From Polytrichum commune (lineage: Eukaryota > Streptophyta > Polytrichopsida > Polytrichales > Polytrichaceae): a stretch of 45,857 nucleotides of DNA. Each line of letters starts with the position of its first letter. The first letter of the stretch is position 1. The notes under the pieces are model-generated. The model worked only from the letters and a program-made list of their open reading frames with translations. It ran no database searches and was not told the DNA's origin. The translations under genes were made by a program, and so were the position numbers. Of this stretch, positions 1 to 11,250 are shown piece after piece. The stretch spans positions 27,668,144 to 27,714,000 of the forward strand of contig OX485809.1 in NCBI GenBank assembly GCA_950295325.1. The letters are read 5' to 3'.

Positions 1-2220
1 TCAAGGCACTCATAGCATCCTCTGGCAAAGTGAGACTTAGTTCTCCAACCTCCTTCGACAAAATATTGTATGATCATCCCATATCACATGAGCACAAGAA
101 ATGTTCTCCATGCTAGACCAAAGGCTTGATCCGAGTAAGCACCTTTTTTGAGGCCACCCAAACAACGATGAAGCAACACCATTTACCTTAGTCTCAATAG
201 TCAACATGATTGGGGTGGGGTTAGGGGACATATATGATCATTTGTGTAAACCCCATCAACCCCCAGCCCTCCCCCATCAAGGCCCACTCTAGGAGTGGGG
301 AAAGGTGGGAAAAAAAATCCCAAACCCATTCTATGGCCCCGGTTTCACACTACAACAATGTGCTTGGTATCCCTTTGGAAAACACACATAACATCTTTGT
401 ATTGTTGGAGTGGTGCTCTGTGGCTTCAGGGCTTCTTCTAGCTCTAAGCACAGACTAATTGCGTGATAGTGCAAGCACAACCAAGTACACAACTCCATCA
501 CCATGCATAGGTTTAAGCAAGAGTGATTCAAAACTATATACCAACTTTGAATTTTGTGAAGGAAAAAGTCATAAACATTCAAAAAAACACATTGATCTAC
601 AAAGCCAAGCATTTTTATGTTTCCAATTACTTTTTCAAGAAAAGTCTACATATTTTAGAAGACAGTGCAAGTAGCATGCAAGTAGATATATTGAACACGT
701 AATTGTCTAGAATTTGTTTAAAACAAGATAAAATTATATTAAATTGATGTTTTGTAGAAATTTTTGTAATAGTGCCTTCCAATTTATAATGAAATCAAGA
801 AATATGAACAAAAAAATCCAGCTTCAAAATATTTAAGGTCATGAAATCTACATCCAAAACCAGAACTAGTCATTATCTTTTGAGTGGTATTTTTGATGAT
901 TAGTTTTGAAGATCTCATCTTGGTATTCTATATTTGAGTACCTAACACAACAATAGAGAGAGCCATGAAAAAAAATTCAATTCAAACAAGGTTTTGCTAC
1001 TACTTCTAGGCATTTGGCCAAAAAAGTTATGGCTTTAGTATACCAAAGCATTTTTTTTCCGTGTACTTGACCATGCATACTTGCTCAGGAAGAAAGAAAT
1101 TGCATTTGAACACTTCACCAGTAAGATATCAACTACTTTCATGTTTATATTTCTTTTATTATGTTCGTCTTCGCCTTTTAATACATCATTCCTTAGTAGT
1201 AGTTCCACTCAACATGCTAGCACTAAGGTTTTGCAATACTCTTATGTTCACATACATCCTTTCAAACTTAGGGCCAAACAAGGTCATAATACTTCGCACC
1301 TATCATAACTCTTTTATAGTATCACTCATTCACACACGAAAACACATAGATACATGTTGCCAAGGTCTATTTTAACAATGCCTCTATAACATAATGTCTT
1401 CCTTGACCAATCACATAATTTGTGCATCACAAGACAAAGACCCTCAAGCTCTAGTGTAAAGCGGCCCTGAAATCATTACATTTTGTGCATATTTGATACA
1501 AAAAATAAATTTTTGTTAAAATGAAAATTCCATGAATTGGTTGAATTTCTTGATTTCTACATATCCAAATTTCATGGAAGTTTGGTGTGCGTCTCCATCA
1601 TGTCATTCTCCCATTCAACTTCAATTGGTGTATTGAGTGGTGCGTGGTGTGGATTAGGATTGGACTAATCTACACCCTTGAATAATCTTGGTTAGAACTT
1701 AATTATATAAAATCAACTTTTTTATTTCTATTTTTATAACAAGAGCTTTCAAAATTAAAATCTTAATAAGATTAATCAAGATTCAATAGTTTTGCCTACA
1801 TACTTGTCTTATCATAAGAGATCCTGAGCTTCCATCCTAAATGAAGTCCTCTTTGTGGTCATCCAAATATCCCTTAATGGTAAAAGATGCCCAGTTCTAA
1901 CCAACGGTAAATGAAGAGAGAAAATAAGTAGATTAGGATTATAAAAGAGGATTAGGTAAGGATAGGATAGAAGATTCCATTGAAAATGGAACACATTTTT
2001 TTCATCAGTGAAGGTTGAAAGTGAAATTAAGTTGGGATTTGTAGAGGATTTAAGGAAACATGAACAATTTTCGGGTGTGACCAATTTTGTACGAAGAATC
2101 CATGTTAGGTTGCCACTTTGGAATGAATGTGTGTTAAAGTTTTCTAAAAGTTTGTGAATCAAAGAAGGACTGTATGGGAATGTTGAATGGTTTTGGCTTG
2201 ATCGAATGGGTTGAATGATA
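1..2220. other. AT-rich intergenic DNA, left edge
   Basis: No gene is recognised here. A 64-codon minus-strand open frame at 37-231 and a neighbouring frame running to the left edge have slightly protein-like composition, so a gene or retroelement relic entering from the left is possible. No motif identifies it. The open frames at 1,061-1,375 and 1,812-2,359 lack recognisable motifs and look like chance frames in AT-rich sequence. Confidence 0.4.
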
Positions 2221-2792
2221 GGGTTGAATCCCGGGTACGCAACTCCCGTATTATATGGTCCTGATTATAATCACTTATAATGCATTTTAGTCCACTATTG
2301 AGTGATACAATTTGTTTTAATGTAGGAAACCCTTGTAGCCCTTCTAACAAGGAATCCAAAAATGTAATTATATATAGGAAATGAATATATTTTGAAGCAT
2401 ATAATTACATTAAAAACCTAATTATATGATTTTTTTAATACAGGTACCATAGGTCAAACTACCCAACTTTTTGGACTTTTTAATAAAATTTTAACATTGT
2501 GAATGAATTATAATTTTAATGGGAGGCTTAATAAATATGCAACCCAACTTTTTTTTCATCTCATTTATTTAATTTGGTCTTCACCCAACTTTTTTTTCAT
2601 CTCATTTTATTTAATTTGGTCTTTACCCAACTTTTTTTTCATCTCATTTTATTTAATTTGGTCTTCACCCAACTTTTTGATCATTTTAATTTGATATAAT
2701 TTGATATAATTCTTACAAAAGCCGTCCTCTAAGCCGTTTTAAGTACGATGCCCCTGCGTATAATATGGGAGTTGCATACCCGGGGGTTGAAT
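2221..2792. repeat. Inverted-repeat pair enclosing a tandem repeat
   Basis: A segment at about 2,221-2,256 containing CCCGGGTACGCAACTCCC recurs inverted at about 2,759-2,792 as GGGAGTTGCATACCCGGG. Over roughly 34 columns most positions match. The arms are about 500 bp apart and enclose the 41-42-bp tandem repeat. This could be the ends of a decayed DNA transposon, or two copies of one dispersed repeat in opposite orientation. No clear target duplication was seen. Confidence 0.4.
2542..2680. repeat. 41-42-bp tandem repeat, about 3.3 copies
   Basis: Units begin with ACCCAACTTTTT at 2,542, 2,583, 2,625 and 2,667, giving periods of 41, 42 and 42 bp. Each holds a T-run, TCATCTCATTT, and TTTAATTTGGTCTT. 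The last copy is partial. The open frame reading through it is a by-product of the repeat. Confidence 0.9.
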
Positions 2793-2847
2793 GTTCCCTT
2801 TGAATCAATATTCGAAGTGATTTGGTACCAGGTAAGAGTAGAATTCC

Positions 2848-2849
<2 letters not shown>

Positions 2850-2887
<38 letters not shown>
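2850..2887. repeat. (AGT)n microsatellite
   Basis: About twelve uninterrupted AGT/TAG triplets. The leucine run in the minus-strand frame over this site comes from the microsatellite and does not indicate a protein. Confidence 0.95.
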
Positions 2888-2888
<1 letters not shown>

Positions 2889-4536
2889 TGGAGTTCGACT
2901 TAAGGTTGGTAACAAATTGAATAAAAACAAGCAGTGTGGAATCACGGTAGTTAGACAAATACAAGATTTGGTTAAGGGCTTATGATTATTAATTGAGGGG
3001 TAGTAGAGAGGTGGTATCGCTATGTCATATGAGCCGCTCTTAATGCAGTTTGCGGTTTCAGTACCAACAAACTACTAGTCATGTCAAACTATTAGTTATG
3101 TCGCGGTAGATGATGTCATCTATTGACTAGGGGGAAATCAGGGAAGGATGACGTCTCGGGGGGGGCAGTGTGTTAAAAAGTTAAGGATATAGGTGCGAAC
3201 AACCACTATTTTATAGGGGGGTATTACTTTCAATTCTCTTCTTTTTTTCACATGCTATCATTATGTAAATTTCTACTTTGGGTTAATAGTAAAATGGCTT
3301 GCATTACTTATAATTCCAAATTACCTATTATTCCATACCCTATAGTACTTTAAAGATGTCTAGTGCCATTTTTGATACCCTATATTTCACTGTTAAGTCC
3401 ATTTATAATTTTTAGCCCCCATGTTTTTAAAATACCCTATCATTTGTTCGCATGTATATTGCTACTCCAATCAATGACTACCCCCCCCCCCCCGAGGATG
3501 ACGTGGACTAAATAATACCAATACATGGGGAAGGACCCAGTAGTACTAGCAATTAAACCAAACTTGATGGAGGGTCTCAATACGGAGCATATAAGGCAAT
3601 GGTAGCCATAAGAGTAGCATGAAAACCCAGTAGTTGCGGTATCAATAGAGTTTTCCGGTAGCTAACACAGTAGAGATAACGTCCCATGTTGTACCAGAAC
3701 CGGAAGTACGATACATTAATAGGAAGTGACAAAGAATAAGGTCAAGTAAGAATGTCCGGTTCCACTAGGGGTAGAATTATATATATATATAATCACCCAT
3801 GGTGACCCAAGTTTTTGATAACATGTTGTAACTTGTGACAGTTAAAATTACATGATTCAACCCAAAAAAATTAAATCAGCAAGAATTCCTAGATGTACTA
3901 TAATATATGGTTTGGAGAAAAAATCATTTTAAAATCATGTTAATACTTTTTCAAGTTGTATGGTGCTATTCAAGTTTTTTTTTTTATTAGACACATATAT
4001 TTGAATGGCGTGTGCCTAGATGTGGATCCAAGAACATACACCATAACAACAAATGTTTAAAAGGTGTTTGGACTACAACTCCACATTACATTAACTATTC
4101 TAGTGTACTCATTGCATTGATGATCTAAATTAATTAGTGTGTGTTATTATTCAAAATTACATGGTGTTGGAACTATTTAGTGTGAATGTATATTTTACCA
4201 AGCAAAGTCTTTTCCTCTTTGCGGTTCTATAATATCTGGACTACCTGTTGAACTTTTGTTTTTTGTTGGTGACTCATCATAGAATTGCTTGTGCAATACA
4301 ATCTCAAGGCGTAGATATGATAAATGGAAGATGGAGAACCGGAAAAAATTTGACGGAATAACTCCCGCATGCCTTATTCAAACAATCTTTGACTCTTCCT
4401 TCTCCTTTTCTCCTTTCCCATCCTAAAGTGGACCCTGCGCTGTGGCCCCTCTTTTTCCCCCTGTTTTCTCGACAAGTGCTGTCAGGAGAGAATACTTCTC
4501 AAGGGACGAAAAGCCTGCTGGCCCCATCAAAGTGGA
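2888..4536. other. Intergenic, no gene seen
   Basis: No coding or RNA gene is supported. The stretch holds a run of 13 C (3,481-3,493), a short AT run near 3,780-3,791, and otherwise AT-rich unique-looking DNA. From about 4,380 base composition becomes more GC-rich and pyrimidine-rich. Confidence 0.5.
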
Positions 4537-4689
4537 ATGCATAAGCTAGTCCGTGGGCAGGAGTCATTCCCTGGCAGACCAATTATGATGAACCTGATTA
4601 CAAGTCTGGTCGAGCAGCAGGCAGACACCAGCTCATACATCTGCAAGCAGCTCAAACTCGAAGCCATATGCAAAGTCGGCGTAAGTTGA
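4537..4689 (+). other. Possible short coding exon or relic, unrecognised
   Basis: An ATG at 4,537 opens a 50-codon frame ending in TGA at 4,687-4,689. Composition is unusually protein-like for this window, balanced and not driven by low-complexity DNA, for example SLVEQQADTSSYICKQL near residues 23-39. The frame ends inside GGC-GTAAGT, which matches a plant splice donor at 4,680/4,681, so it could be an exon end. I do not recognise the product. No TATA box or partner exon was identified. The alternative is a chance frame in locally GC-richer DNA. Confidence 0.2.
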
Positions 4690-4741
4690 AGGTAAGCAAG
4701 CTCGCTTGTTCGCTCGTCGGTCATGGAAGTTAACTTGTCAC

Positions 4742-4974
4742 CAGTGATGGGGGAGATTTCTGGGCATAATCAGTTGAGCTCCTAGTGTTTGCAAGTCCAA
4801 CCGGTTACATCATGTTGATGACATCCTTCGCTTTTTTCTATATTAATTTGAGGTATATTCCATAAATTCCTCTAAAGTGATCGGTAATTCTCCTGCAGTC
4901 TTGCACTTCGACTGGTTATTTCTCAAACTCAACCAGTTCATCTGTAACTAACTGCTGGTTCTCCCCGGTCATAG
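4742..4974 (+). mobile_element. hAT-like MITE, copy 1
   Basis: This 233-bp non-autonomous element starts CAGTGATGGGGGAG. Its other end reads inward as CTATGACCGGGGAG, so the termini are imperfect inverted repeats. It is flanked by a perfect 8-bp direct repeat, CTTGTCAC, at 4,734-4,741 and 4,975-4,982. An 8-bp target duplication with CAG-type ends is the hallmark of hAT elements. The interior (GGTTATTTCTCAAACTCAACC and similar) recurs at 9.7, 13.7 and 45.7 kb. It encodes nothing and would need a transposase supplied elsewhere. Confidence 0.8.
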
Positions 4975-5144
4975 CTTGTCACTGGATCAGTTCCATCCGT
5001 GCCTTCCCAATAACTTAAGTTGCCTGTAGGTAGGTTAAGCTTCCTGCAAGCTTGGGTCCGTCAGTCTAGTTACTTGGAGTTAAGTCTAAGACAGTAGCCC
5101 TTGTCGACGTACGTGTAATAGTGGCCTCTTTCCACCATCTCTTG

Positions 5145-5439
5145 TAAGGTATGTGGGTGTTATTCATTACGTTTTTCATGTTCTCAACTTCTGCCAATCA
5201 GATTTGCTACTGCAACACAAGTTTTTGTTTTGCAGTAGCAAATCTATGATGAGGCATTGGTAAAAATTGGATTGAATTTGGACCTTCCCTAACTTAATTA
5301 CGGTAATCGGAAGTGCATGTTTGTTGATTTCGCTTTCAAACATGTGTTTTTATGGGTCTTTGATATTCATCGATTCACACACGAATCAAATATAGGTGTC
5401 CGATAAAGACAAGTAACCAAATAACACATGCATACCTTA
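5145..5439 (+). mobile_element. Stowaway-like MITE, copy 1 (inner part)
   Basis: The ends are inverted: AAGGTATGTGGGTGTTAT on the left and ATAACACATGCATACCTT on the right, each bordered by TA. The interior matches the copies at 18.9 and 20.4 kb (CATGTTCTC, AGCAAATCTA, GGTGTCCGAT). The CTCCCTCCGT outer end seen on the 18.9-kb copy is missing, so this is a truncated or internally derived copy. It holds a perfect 14-bp hairpin, ATTTGCTACTGCAA at 5,202-5,215 with its complement at 5,230-5,243. Confidence 0.65.
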
Positions 5440-5614
5440 GTCATGTATACCATGCCCACACTAGGGCATGTCGATGCTCCTTGGCAGTAGTAGGAGTCCC
5501 TCTTGATAGAAGAACTTCATCTCTTTCCGGTTCAAATTTATTGCTATCAATAAGGATTGTTTGTCCTACTCAAATCAAGCTCATTGGATGTAACCCGTCC
5601 ACCCGTCCACTTAT

Positions 5615-5768
5615 GGCCCACCTACACTTACTGGTGCGGGCCACCAGCGAACAGATCTTAACAACACCGGTTCCATCCAACGGCTCTCATTGACCAAACC
5701 AACTCTAAATGTGGCCCCTGCTGTTGGTACGAGCCATATGTGGGTCGCCACACCGGTTGCGTGTGGCC
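5615..5768. repeat. Fold-back repeat of the GCCCACAC family, copy 1
   Basis: It begins GGCCCACCTACACTTACTGG and ends ACCGGTTGCGTGTGGCC, giving imperfect inverted termini. The segment from TGGTGCGGGCC through CCATCCAACGGCTCTCA matches, inverted, the copy at 16,170-16,265 and, more loosely, the copy at 7,955-8,134. No open frame of note. Confidence 0.5.
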
Positions 5769-6370
5769 ATGTTATTAACCTGCGTACAAAACCAAAACCT
5801 CATATCAAGATGGAAACCCTCCCAGTGGTGCGGGCTAGTCACCGGTCCCAGTGTGGATAGGGTACACTCTAAACTCTGCAGTATCACATCTGTGGCAACC
5901 AAGGTGCACGTGATATTACAGAGTTTTGTAGTGTTAACATGGATTCGTGATACTATAGCACTAGTGTAGCATGTGACATTATGGAATGCCAGAAAGGATA
6001 TATGAGGACGATTTGAATTCGTCCTCCCGTCACCTACGCTAGTGTGGTGCACTCCACTTGGGCTTCCCAAGCGATGTGGCGGACGCATGCACCAACATTC
6101 AACAAGCGGCATCATAAGAAGAAGAATAAGAAGGTGACACTCCACATGTTGACACATGGCACAATACGAGGCTGTGGGTTGACTTCTTGGGTAGTTTGCA
6201 TTGATGACAAATCCGTGACATAAGGGAGAGGCAATGTGACGATAACAAGGAGTAAGATTTGAACTACGAACATATGTTCCCTAGAGTTTCGGGATATCCG
6301 AGCGTGTGTGACATTACGGAAGCTGATATTACGGAGTTCAAGGTGTACTAATGTATGTATACACTCGAAA
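5769..6370. other. Intergenic, no gene seen
   Basis: The phrase 'gtgatattac ... gacattacgg' recurs in several forms between 5,900 and 6,340, suggesting an old repeat. No motif-bearing open frame was found. Confidence 0.4.
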
Positions 6371-6391
6371 CAACAACAACAACAACAACAA
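6371..6391. repeat. (CAA)n microsatellite
   Basis: Seven CAA triplets in a row. Confidence 0.95.
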
Positions 6392-6452
6392 CGTAAGTAA
6401 CCCCTCCTCCAGAGTCCCATAATGTAGGGTGACCACAGCAGAGGAGACCGAT

Positions 6453-6500
6453 GCAGTAGCAGCAGCAGCAGCAGCAGCAGTATTATCATCATCATCATCA
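6453..6500. repeat. Compound (CAG)n-(ATC)n microsatellite
   Basis: About eight CAG/AGC triplets are followed by about five ATC triplets. Further short TCTG runs (6,545-6,600) and a second (CAG)n run (6,639-6,658) lie nearby. The long minus-strand open frame across this zone is largely leucine and cysteine runs from these repeats. Confidence 0.9.
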
Positions 6501-7954
6501 GTGCAGGCGTCGTAAGGTAGTAGGAGTCTGCAGCACTGTGCCTGTCTTTCTTCTGTCTGTCTGTGTGTCTGAGGTCTCTGTGGCTCTGTCTGTGTGTCTG
6601 TAGCTTCCTGTGCAGTGCACTGCGGCAGAGGGTGTTGCGCATCAGCAGCAGCAGCAGCCCAGTTACCTCAAATAGCGGATCTATCTGATCTTGAATCCTT
6701 AGCAGGCACCCGATTGGCCACAACGCCCTCTACATCAGCGGTGGCAGAAAAATATAGGGGCACTGGAAATCTAGCCTAGCAGCCATCCATATATATACAG
6801 TATGCATGAATGAGGAGGGCAGCGGCATGAATGAGGAAGCTGAGTGGGCCCAGCAGGGAAATGATGTTGGAGCTACTAATCAAGCTCATTATCCAATACA
6901 ACAGGTGGAGGCCGATATCCCTAGTCTTCTAGCCAAGCCCTTCACATAGGTGGTCACGTGAAAGCCTGCCGCCCTCAGTTGTCCACCAGCCACCTGGCAG
7001 GCCTTGTCACGGTACTAGTACTCTACTCAGGGACTCTGTCATTACTCTAGTTCTTATAAATCATCAATCAGTAAATAGAGTGTGGTGTAGATAGATATAT
7101 CTAGAGTTAATTAAGTCGGGTCCAGCCTTGTTTCGTTGGTTTTATTAATTGGGGTTCATGTACCTACATGCATGCAACACCATCTCTCGTCGTCCCAATT
7201 GACTTCGTCTCGTTGCTTCCTGGAAACTGCGTGCTTCTGTTTTTGGGGGCAGGACTGGACCCACACCACTAGTGATGTTCACACCCGACTCATCCTCCTT
7301 CACCTCCGCTTCGAAACGCCAATCCACCACCGTTTGTGGTATTCAGTGTCATGACCACTATTTGCGAAGGGCCTTAACTAGATGATGATGTCTAGAGGTC
7401 TCAAAGTGTCACGTCTGCTAACTGCCAATGTGATTCCATTCGTCAACACAAGCAACTTCAAGTAACTTGAGCAACATGAACATTTTTTACAGCAACAAAA
7501 ATATGACAGTTAGAGTAGCACGTTGTGATACGTAGGATGTTAGTCTTGCATTTTAGTATCCAAGGGAAAGATGTTTTGGAGACATTGTCATGTGTTTACA
7601 TTTTCGTATGCAAGAGGAAGATACTTCTTGAGCATACTAATGGCAAGTGTCACTTGTGTACACTTTTATCAACTGTAGACCATTATGTAACATAGGCATG
7701 CACCTCATAACACTATTGAACATGCTCGTGCATAGGTATTAGTAAGTTCACTTGAATGCCAAGTGTCATGCGTTGACACTTATGGCGAAGTTGTTCATCA
7801 TCAATGAGGTCGAGCATCCGCCTCAAAATAGGGTATGTGCCGCTATTACGCATGTGACACTAAATACCATAAACGGTGTAGTGAAACCCCTCTTAGCAAT
7901 AGAGGTCAGATAGTGGGTGAAACACAAGAAAACAACTTGAGTTTCATATGCCAT
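6501..7954. other. GC-richer then AT-rich intergenic segment
   Basis: 6.5-7.35 kb is richer in GC and simple repeats than its surroundings and contains a TATATATA stretch at about 6,789-6,797. It could be the remains of a promoter or 5' region, but no transcript structure can be read. Short open frames near 7,136-7,354 carry no known motif. 7.36-7.95 kb holds nothing recognisable. Confidence 0.3.
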
Positions 7955-8134
7955 GCCCACACATATAGCATTCCCGCACTTTTTGGTGTGGGCACCACTA
8001 AATTGTTTCTACCAGCATTGATTACATCCAAGCGGTCATCACTAGCCAAATTGGAGCTAAAGCGGGCCATGTTGGTAGGAGCCGTTCGTTGGTCGCCCAC
8101 GCTAGTAAATGTGAGCATGCTGATACAGGTGGGC
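7955..8134. repeat. Fold-back element of the GCCCACAC family, copy 2
   Basis: This is a 180-bp near-palindrome. The left arm runs GCCCACACATATAGCAT then TGGTGTGGGCACCA. The right arm, read on the opposite strand, runs GCCCACCTGTATCAGCAT then TAGCGTGGGCGACCA. The arms pair over about 70 bp with scattered mismatches. It is non-coding and best explained as a fold-back MITE. No target duplication was established. Confidence 0.65.
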
Positions 8135-8715
8135 AAAGCTAATGGAAAGCTCCCACCAACATGGATGGTTTTTTTTTCGTTCACTTTTAGCTAGCGAACA
8201 TGTAAAACTTCACTACATTACATTCAATCGTTTGTTAAAATCGACGAAAAAGCCACTCACACTAGTGGGAGCCGTCCATTGCCTATGCCCACGACTATGT
8301 GTGGCTAGGGCAACATGGGTTCAATTGTGTAGCTTGCCTCTCCAATATTGGGGTATGAGAGCTAGAACACCCATCTCTTTGAGTTGGGCCCCACGGGGGG
8401 TGCACTCAATGTGCCCATACAAACCCATGTGGGTGCACATAAGGGGTATTAATCTTGCCTAAGGGTTACAAATATACATAAGGCATGGGTTTCCTTTATT
8501 CTAGCTTTGTAAATATACTAGGCGTATTATTCATACAATCCTTGTTCTATTTCCATCTTTAGGCCCATAGTCAATTACAATGAAGTGTGTCTACAAGAGG
8601 CCCAAATTATTTTTTTTCATCCAATATGTGAACCACATTTATCTCTAAATGTAGGGTTTAGCATGAGAGGGGGAAAGAAGTTTATCTTGATGTTTAAATT
8701 TCATGCCACTATGTA
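8135..8715. other. Intergenic, no gene seen
   Basis: 8,240-8,460 includes a fragment resembling the GCCCACAC repeats (CACTAGTGGGAGCCGTCC, then GCCCACGAC). The 106-codon frame at 8,142-8,462 runs through repeat sequence and has no recognisable domain. Confidence 0.35.
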
Positions 8716-9690
8716 GTGCTCCTTGCTAAATTGTTTAGGGATCGATTTTCTCATTTACAAATACCAGTGAGCATTGTAGATTATGATGTTTGTGAGGTAT
8801 TCTTTTGTAAAGTTGGAGGGTGCATACAAAATGAGAGGACATATGATGGTTTTCATCTCGTAGAAAGGTTTGGTGGATCAGCTAGAATTGCCGAATTTGA
8901 GGTTGATCCTAAGGATCCAAGTTTTTGTGCAAAACAAACTCACATTTAGTCTAACCTTGAGCTTGATGGAAATGCCCTCTTATGGATTTGGGGATTACAT
9001 GAGTATTTTGACAAATGAGCAATTTGTGGCAACACTACATGAGGGTTTTGTTGATGCTCATGCAACATGTGCACAATTGGGATGAAGCCAATGAAGACCT
9101 CACTTAAATGTCGGTGGACAACTCCTTGGAAGCGTGAGAGACACATGGAGGCACAACTTTATAGAGACACGGGGGAGGGAGAATGTGATATTAATCATGT
9201 TTTTGGAAGTGTAGGACCATATGTAGTTGATGAACGTGGTCCAAGTTTAGAAGACATTGATGTTGAGCCTATAGTGTGTGATGAACATTCAGTGACAAAT
9301 GTATCAACCATTGAATGTAAATAAGGCATGTTTTGGATAGTCTTGTTGATGAGAATGAAGGAAATCCATTACAACTCTTTGTATCATCATTTGTTGAAGT
9401 GGATGGATCTAAAATCTACAAGAGTACTTTGGTTTGTGAGTTGAATGATAATTCATGATGTCCAAGGATAGGCTCACCAAAATCAAGTATGGTATGTTTT
9501 ATGTCAAACCTAAAGTGCAACTATCTAGAGCAAGGGACAATGGTCAATTATTGAATTGGAGTGTAATGGTGTGATATTGTTTGTCTCTTAAGCAATAGTT
9601 GAAGGTGTGGAGAAAAGAAGGAAAAAGAAGCAAGCCGGCCAAAACATTGATCACCAAGACTTGGTATTTGGCAAGGGTCTATAGGATGCA
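8716..9690 (+). pseudogene. Degraded coding relic, family not identified
   Basis: Several plus-strand open frames follow one another with frame changes. 8,716-8,949 (77 codons) contains VDYDVCEVFFCKVGG and YDGFHLVERFGG. 8,930-9,085 in a second frame contains GDYMSILTNEQFVATLHEGF. 9,067-9,324 returns to the first frame (HVFGSVGPYVVDERGPSLED). A further stretch near 9,350-9,460 reads LQLFVSSFVEVDGSKIYKST. Composition is protein-like and quite unlike the surrounding DNA, so I read it as one transposon-like or host gene broken by at least two frameshifts and stops. The mixed layout vaguely recalls Mutator-type transposase N-terminal regions, but no diagnostic motif is visible. It ends directly against the hAT-like MITE at 9,692. 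Confidence 0.35.
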
Positions 9691-9691
9691 T

Positions 9692-9916
9692 CAGTGATCG
9701 GGGAGGAATTTTGGCATAATCGGTTGAGATCCTAGTGTTTGCAAGTCCAATTGGTTACATGTTGACATCCTTGGCTTTCCTATATTAAATTGGGGTATAT
9801 TCTATAAATTCCTCTAAATTGATCGGTAATTTTCCTGCAGTCTTGAACTTCAACTAGTTATTTCGCAAACTCAACTGGTGCATCCGTAACTAACTGCCAG
9901 CTATCCCTAATCACAG
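9692..9916 (+). mobile_element. hAT-like MITE, copy 2
   Basis: This 225-bp copy starts CAGTGATCGGGGAG and ends CCCTAATCACAG. It is flanked by an 8-bp duplication with one mismatch: GGATGCAT at 9,684-9,691 and TGATGCAT at 9,917-9,924. The interior is clearly homologous to 4,742-4,974 (CCTAGTGTTTGCAAGTCCAA, GATCGGTAATTTTCCTGCAG). Confidence 0.75.
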
Positions 9917-9924
9917 TGATGCAT

Positions 9925-11250
9925 CGCAAAATTGGTAATAGGTGGATTGAATATTGACAACCGATTGACCTCTTGGACCGGCCTTCCAATATGGAAATAA
10001 GGTTATGTTGGTATCAAAACAAAAATGGGCTAATGTGAACTTATGATTTGATAAACCATTTGATGGTAGAGTTAGAAATCATCGTTGCGTTGGCTATAAT
10101 ATTGTAGATACAATGAGTAACACAAGTCTTTAATGATAAATAAATATTTTTTGCTAAGGGTATTTTAGTCATATTTTCTACATGATTTTTTGGGAGTATA
10201 CATATGATTGGGTTCTATATGATTATGTTATTTTATTTTTCAACATATTTATCTATTTGAGGATATTTCCTAGGTGCATACTTGTACATGTACATCATTT
10301 TTAAGAGTGGGAAAATCTTGTATTTTAGGGGTGTTAATTTCATAGTCATGCAAGCACGTAGTTCCTGGTTCTAACAATGAGTGCAACCCCCGTGTTGGGC
10401 CCCCAATACTATTATTTGGGAAGGTTAAAACACAACCAATTATATTATAGCTTGTAAATTTTGGATGATTTGATCATGGAATTGGAGGTTAGAGGCCAAG
10501 AATTAGTGTAATAAGGATGTTAATGGAGTTAGTGTTAGGGCCTATTTGAGATGTATTAACCACTTGGGTAATATTGGTTGGGGGGGGGCAACTCAAAGAG
10601 GTGTGCGTCTAGTATGGCCTCTTCTTAGAACCTATATAAAACTTTAAAGAGATCTTTTTTCTTGTTCTCATCCTCACTGAAGTTTAGTCATGAGTAGTCT
10701 TTTTTCTCAGGAGCATGTAAATGAGCTTGGGAATTTCTTGGGATTCGCAAGGTTGGTGGACTTATCATGTCTATATCTAGAAAGTTTTCAATTCACCCAC
10801 CAAAAACAAGATGCACTTCCAAACACAAGATGGTTGTTACTCTACTTTTTAAAATAACTTTAACCTTTCACCAATATTTAAAAGAAGAGAAGTTATAGAG
10901 GTGTCATATCATTGAAAAGAAAACTATCTAGAGATTACCGAGAACATGTAAAGTCTACCCTCGCTCCCTACATGCATCCTCCCTTCTTGAGTCTCTCTTC
11001 CGCTTTCCTTGTAATATCCCCTCTCCCATAACAAATAAGTAGTGGACCTCTTTATGCAAAACTAGGTTGGGACCTTAATAATGGGCTTGGGGGGCGGGGG
11101 GGGGGGGTGATGCAATATACCTATGTTGAGAACTAATTATGGCTACACAAAATGGACACAATCAACTTCATTTCGAAATAAACAGCATGATGTGACAAGG
11201 TTGGGCGTAAAGAAGGTTGTGCAAGAGCTTTTCTTAGTTGAAACAAGTGG
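9925..11250. other. Intergenic, no gene seen
   Basis: AT-rich DNA without a supported gene. It holds G-runs at about 10,581-10,589 and 11,090-11,108. The 69-codon frame at 11,123 runs into the hairpin below and is not supported as coding. Confidence 0.45.

Noticed and set aside
1812-2359. Two adjacent minus-strand frames (116 and 66 codons) as a gene
   Set aside because: AT-rich composition, no motif, and overlap with the 2.2-kb inverted-repeat arm.
2542-2680. CRISPR-like array
   Set aside because: The repeats are directly abutting without unique spacers, in plant DNA; it is an ordinary tandem repeat.
6112-6723. 203-codon minus-strand open frame
   Set aside because: It contains long leucine and cysteine runs produced by ATC and CAG triplet repeats, and shows no domain.
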